Shown piece by piece: positions 59,335-64,000 of a stretch of DNA of 64,000 nt (position 1 is its first letter; each line of letters begins with the position of its first letter). This stretch comes from Stomorhina lunata (lineage: Eukaryota > Arthropoda > Insecta > Diptera > Rhiniidae): assembly GCA_933228675.1 (NCBI GenBank), contig OW121743.1:54059903-54123902 (forward strand), written 5' to 3'. The notes under the pieces are model-generated. The model did not search any database. It saw nothing but the letters and a program-made list of their open reading frames with translations, and had not been told where the DNA came from. The position numbers were made by a program, and so were the translations under genes.

Positions 59335-62300
59335 AAAAGTGAAAATTTTTCTATAAAAATATGACATTTTATAAAAATTTTTAATTTTTTAAAAATTTCT
59401 TATTTTTGAAAAATTATCTATAAAAATAAAAAACTTTTAATAATTTCCTATAAATATAAAAAAAAATTAAAAATTTTCTTATAAAAATAGGAAATTTTTA
59501 AAAAATTTGCTTTAAAAATAGGAAATTTTTGAAAATTTTCCTATAAAAATAGGAAATTTTTGAAAATTTTCCTATAAAAATAGGAAATTTTTGAATAATT
59601 TCCTATAAAAATTGGAAATTTTTGAAAAATTTCCTATACAAAAATTTTTGAAAACTTTCCTATAAAAATAGGAAATTTTTGAATAATTTCCTATAAAAAT
59701 AGGAAATTTTTGAATAATTTCCTATAAAAATAGGAAATTTTTGAAAAATTTCCTATAAAAATAAAAAATTTTTGAAAAATTTCCTATAAAAATAAGAAAT
59801 TTTTGAAAAATTTCCTATAAAAATAAGAAATTTTTCAAAAATTTCCTTTAAAAATAAGAAATTTTTGAAAAATTTCCTATAAAAATAAGAAATTTTTCAA
59901 AAATTTCCTATAAAAATAAGAAATTTTTGAAAAATTTCCTATAAAAATAAGAAATTTTTGAAAATTTTCCTATAAAAATAAGAAATTTTTGAAAAATTTC
60001 CTATAAAAATAAGAAACTTTTGAAAAATTTCCTATAAAAAAAAGTAATTTTTGAAAATTTTCCTATAAAAATAAGAAATTTTTGAAAAATTTCCTATAAA
60101 AATAAGACATTTTTGAAAAATTTCTATAAAAATAAGAAATTTTTGAAAAATTTGCTATTTTTATAGGAAATTTTTGAAAAATTTCCTATAAAAATAAGAA
60201 ATTTTTGAAAAATTTTCTATAAGAATATGAAATTTTTGGTAAATTTCCTACAAACATAAGAAATTTTGGAAAAATTTTCTTAAAAAATGTTTTAAAAATT
60301 TCCTATAAAAATAAGAAATGTTTAAATAATTTTCTATCAAACTTAATATCTTTTGAAAAATTTCCTGTCAAAAAAAGAAATTTTTAAAAAATTTCTCAAA
60401 AAAAAAACATTTTGGAAAAGTTTAAAATATAAGAATTTTTTTTTCCAGAATTTCTTGTTTTTATAGGAAATTTTTAAAAAAAATTCTTATTTTTTTATTT
60501 TAAAAAATTCTTATTTTTATGGAAAATTTTTCAAAAGTTCCATATTTTTATAGAAAATTTTCTTGTTTTTATAGGAAATTTTCCAAAAAATTCTTATTTG
60601 CATAGTAATTTTTTTTAAAAATTTCTTATTTTTATAAGAGATTTTTTTTTAAATTTTTTTTGTTTTTTTTTTTTGTAGAAAATTTTTATAAAATTTCTTA
60701 TTTTTAATAATTTTTCATAAAAATTTTTATTTTATTTTTTTTTTATTTTTTTCAAACATTTCTTATTTTTAGTAAATAATTTTTATATGAAATTTTTCAA
60801 ATTTTTTTTTTATTTTAATAGAAAATTCTTTCAAAATTTGTTTTTCTTAATAGGAATTTGTTCAAAAAATTTTTAATTTTTTAGGAAATTTTTGAACTTT
60901 TTAAAATTTTTGAAATATTTCTTTTTTATTGAAAATTTTTCAAAAGTTTCTTATTTTTATAGGGAAATTTTATAAAAATTTCTTATTTTTACAAGAAATT
61001 TTTCAAAAATTTCTTATTTTTATAGGAAATTTGTCAAAAATTTCTTATTTTTATAGAAAATTTTTTAAAAATTCTTATATTTATAGGAAAATTTTCAAAA
61101 TTTTTTTATTTTTATAGGAAACTTTTCAAAAATTTCTTATTTTTATAGAAAATTTTTTAAAAATGCTTATATTTATAGGAAAATTTTCAAAATTTTTTTA
61201 TTTTTATAGGAAACTTTTAAAAAATTTCTTATTTTTATAGGAAATTTTGCAAAAATTTCTTATTTTTATAGGAAATTTTTCAAAAATTTCTTATTTTTAT
61301 AGGAAATTTTTCAAAAATTTCTTATTTTTATAGGAAATTTTTCAAAAATTTCTTATTTTTATAGAAAATTTTACAAAACTTTCTTATTTTTATAGGAAAT
61401 TTTCAAAAATTTCTTATTTTTATAGGAAACTTTTCAAAAATTTTGTATTTTTATAAGAAATTTGTCAAAAAATTCTTAATTTTATAGGAAATTTTTCAAA
61501 AATTTCTTATTTTTATAGGAAATTTTTCAAAAATTTCTTATTTTTATAGGAAATTTTTCAAAAATTTCCTTTAAAAATAAGAAATTTTTGAAAAATTTCC
61601 TATAAAAATAAGAAATTTTTCAAGAATTTCCTATAAAAATAAGAAATTTTTGAAAAATTTCCTATAAAAATAAGAAATTTTTGAAAATTTTCCTATAAAA
61701 ATAAGAAATTTTTGAAAAATTTCCTATAAAAATAAGAAATTTTTGAAAAATTTCCTATAAAAAAAAGTAATTTTTGAAAATTTTCCTATAAAAATAAGAA
61801 ATTTTTGAAAAATTTCCTATAAAAATAAGACATTTTTGAAAAATTTCTATAAAAATAAGAAATTTTTGAAAAATTTTCTATAAGAATATGAAATTTTTGG
61901 TAAATTTCCTACAAACATAAGAAATTTTGGAAAAATTTTCTTAAAAAATGTTTTAAAAATTTCCTATAAAAATAAGAAATGTTTAAATAATTTTCTATCA
62001 AACTTAATATCTTTTGAAAAATTTCCTGTCAAAAAAAGAAATTTTTAAAAAATTTCTCAAAAAAAAAAACATTTTGGAAAAGTTTAAAATATAAGAATTT
62101 TTTTTTCAAGAATTTCTTGTTTTTATAGGAAATTTTTAAAAAAATTCTTATTTTTTTATTTTAAAAAATTCTTATTTTTATGGAAAATTTTTCAAAAGTT
62201 CCATATTTTTATAGAAAATTTTCTTGTTTTTATAGGAAATTTTCCAAAAAATTCTTATTTGCATAGTAATTTTTTTTAAAAATTTCTTATTTTTATAAGA

Positions 62301-64000
62301 GATTTTTTTTTAATTTTTTTTTGTTTTTTTTTTTTGTAGAAAATTTTTATAAAATTTCTTATTTTTAATAATTTTTCATAAAAATTTTTATTTTATTTTT
62401 TTTTTATTTTTTTCAAACATTTCTTATTTTTAGTAAATAATTTTTATATGAAATTTTTCAAATTTTTTTTTTATTTTAATAGAAAATTCTTTCAAAATTT
62501 GTTTTTCTTAATAGGAATTTGTTCAAAAAATTTTTAATTTTTTAGGAAATTTTTGAACTTTTTAAAATTTTTGAAATATTTCTTTTTTATTGAAAATTTT
62601 TCAAAAGTTTCTTATTTTTATAGGGAAATTTTTTAAAAATTTCTTATTTTTACAAGAAATTTTTCAAAAATTTCTTATTTTTATAGGAAATTTTTCAAAA
62701 ATTTCTTATTTTTATAGAAAATTTTTTAAAAATTCTTATATTTATAGGAAAATTTTCAAAATTTTTTTATTTTTATAGGAAACTTTTCAAAAATTTCTTA
62801 TTTTTATAGAAAATTTTTTAAAAATGCTTATATTTATAGGAAAATTTTCAAAATTTTTTTATTTTTATAGGAAACTTTTAAAAAATTTCTTATTTTTATA
62901 GGAAATTTTGCAAAAATTTCTTATTTTTATAGGAAATTTTTCAAAAATTTCTTATTTTTATAGGAAATTTTTCAAAAATTTCTTATTTTTATAGGAAATT
63001 TTTCAAAAATTTCTTATTTTTATAGAAAATTTTACAAAACTTTCTTATTTTTATAGGAAATTTTCAAAAATTTCTTATTTTTATAGGAAACTTTTCAAAA
63101 ATTTTGTATTTTTATAAGAAATTTGTCAAAAAATTCTTAATTTTATAGGAAATTTTTCAAAAATTTCTTATTTTTATAGGAAATTTTTCAAAAATTTCTT
63201 ATTTTTATAGGAAATTTTTCAAAAATTTCTTATTTTTATAGGAAATTTTTCAAAAATTTCTTATTTTTATAGGAAATTTTTGAAAAATTTTTAATTTTTA
63301 TAGGAAATTTTTAAAAAATTTCTTAGTTTTATAGGAAATTTTTCAAAAATTTCTTATTTTTATAGGAAATTTTTCAAAAATTTCTTATTTTTATAGGAAA
63401 TTTTTCAAAAATTTCTTATTTTTATAGGAAAATTTTCAAAAAGTTCTTATTTTTGTAGGAAATTTTTCCAAAATTTCTTAGTTTTATAGGAAATTTTTTG
63501 TTTGCTTTTAAAGGAAATTTTTCAAAAATTTCTTATTTTTATAGGAAATTTTTAAAAAATTCGTATTATTATAGAAAATTTTTCAAAAATTTCTTATTTT
63601 TATAGGAATGTTTGCAAAAATTTCTTATTTTTATAGGAAATTTTTAAAAAAGTTTTTTATTTTTATAGAAAATTTTTTAAAAGTTGCTTAATTTTATAGG
63701 AAATTTGTTAAAAATTTTCTAATTTCACAGGAATTTTTTCTAAAATTTCTTATTTTTATAGGAATTTTTTCAAAAATTTCTTATTTTTATAGGAATTTCT
63801 TAAAAAAATTCTTTTTTTTATAGGAAATTTTTCAAAAATTTCTTTTTTTTATAGGAAATTTTTCAAAAATTTCTATTTTTATAAGAAATTTAAAAAAAAT
63901 TCTTATTTTTATAGGAAATTTTTCAAAAATTTCTTTCTTTTTTATAGGAAAATTTTCAAAATTTTCTATTTTTTATAGGAAATTTTTCAAAAATTTCTTA
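59335..64000. repeat. Large array of the same 30-bp palindromic family, running off the window
   Basis: Units of CCTATAAAAATA/GAAATTTTTGAAAA in forward orientation to about 60,430, reversed to about 61,565, forward again to about 62,100, and reversed to the window end. The second forward/reverse cycle is a duplication of the first: about 59,837-61,557 recurs at about 61,558-63,240. Marker variants are shared (AAAAAAAAGTAATTTTTG, TATAAGAATATGAAATTTTT, CTATCAAACTTAATATC), with about 50 bases lost in the second copy. Apparent 60-residue frames at 60,929 and 62,590 are the same repeat translation and are not genes. Confidence 0.9.

Noticed and set aside
60929..61117. 60-codon frames rich in KIFQKFLIFIG repeats (also at 62,590)
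   Set aside because: Translation of the 30-bp satellite.

Overview
The window is very AT-rich eukaryotic DNA made almost wholly of transposable elements and minisatellites. LINEs with RNase H domains, Tc1/mariner relics, (GTCY)n-associated dispersed repeats and the general style point to an insect, most likely a calyptrate fly. That is an inference from repeat style, not a species identification. One plausible host exon is visible: a small secreted protein on the minus strand near 12.5-12.8 kb, with a TATA box and an arthropod-type initiator.

Layout. 1-6.6 kb: degenerate dispersed repeats, a LINE 3' half with one stop codon, a mariner-like transposase relic and a jockey-like LINE relic. 6.6-8.0 kb: a fold-back array of 21-bp repeats bounded by inverted termini. 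9.2-12.5 kb: a second array of 31-bp palindromic monomers that switches orientation several times. 12.5-13.0 kb: the candidate host exon and promoter. 13,489-32,385 and 37,916-58,839: two direct copies (A and B) of one segment of about 19-21 kb, differing by roughly 1% where I compared them by eye. Each copy carries, in order, a LINE RNase H fragment, an RTE-like LINE on the minus strand, a 148-bp hairpin MITE, a tandem-repeat-bearing dispersed element, a Tc1 relic, a Transib-type relic, a mariner relic, a mobile block 'S', a second tandem-repeat element and a fold-back array of 30-bp repeats. 59.3-64.0 kb: another array of the same 30-bp family that runs off the window.

The centrepiece is 32,386-37,915, lying exactly between copies A and B. 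It is an apparently intact 5.53-kb DNA transposon with inverted repeats of about 1.4 kb, termini that begin CACAGTG (the heptamer of Transib ends and of V(D)J signal sequences), and a single 678-codon open frame. The protein aligns with the RAG1 core: candidate catalytic residues D268, D383 and E599, a zinc-site CxxC (399/402) and HxxxxH (576/581). The two host flanks come from opposite ends of the duplicated segment, and both outer ends still exist as empty sites. This is the structure expected if the transposon created the tandem duplication, by ectopic recombination between two insertions or by hybrid-end/alternative transposition. A repeat-mediated assembly mis-join would look the same and must be excluded.

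Comparing A with B gives a natural before/after record. A 2,438-bp element with terminal inverted repeats and a perfect 8-bp target duplication is present only in B. Block S sits at different places and in opposite orientations in the two copies. LINE and Tc1 relics carry different disabling mutations in each copy. The fold-back array differs in length.
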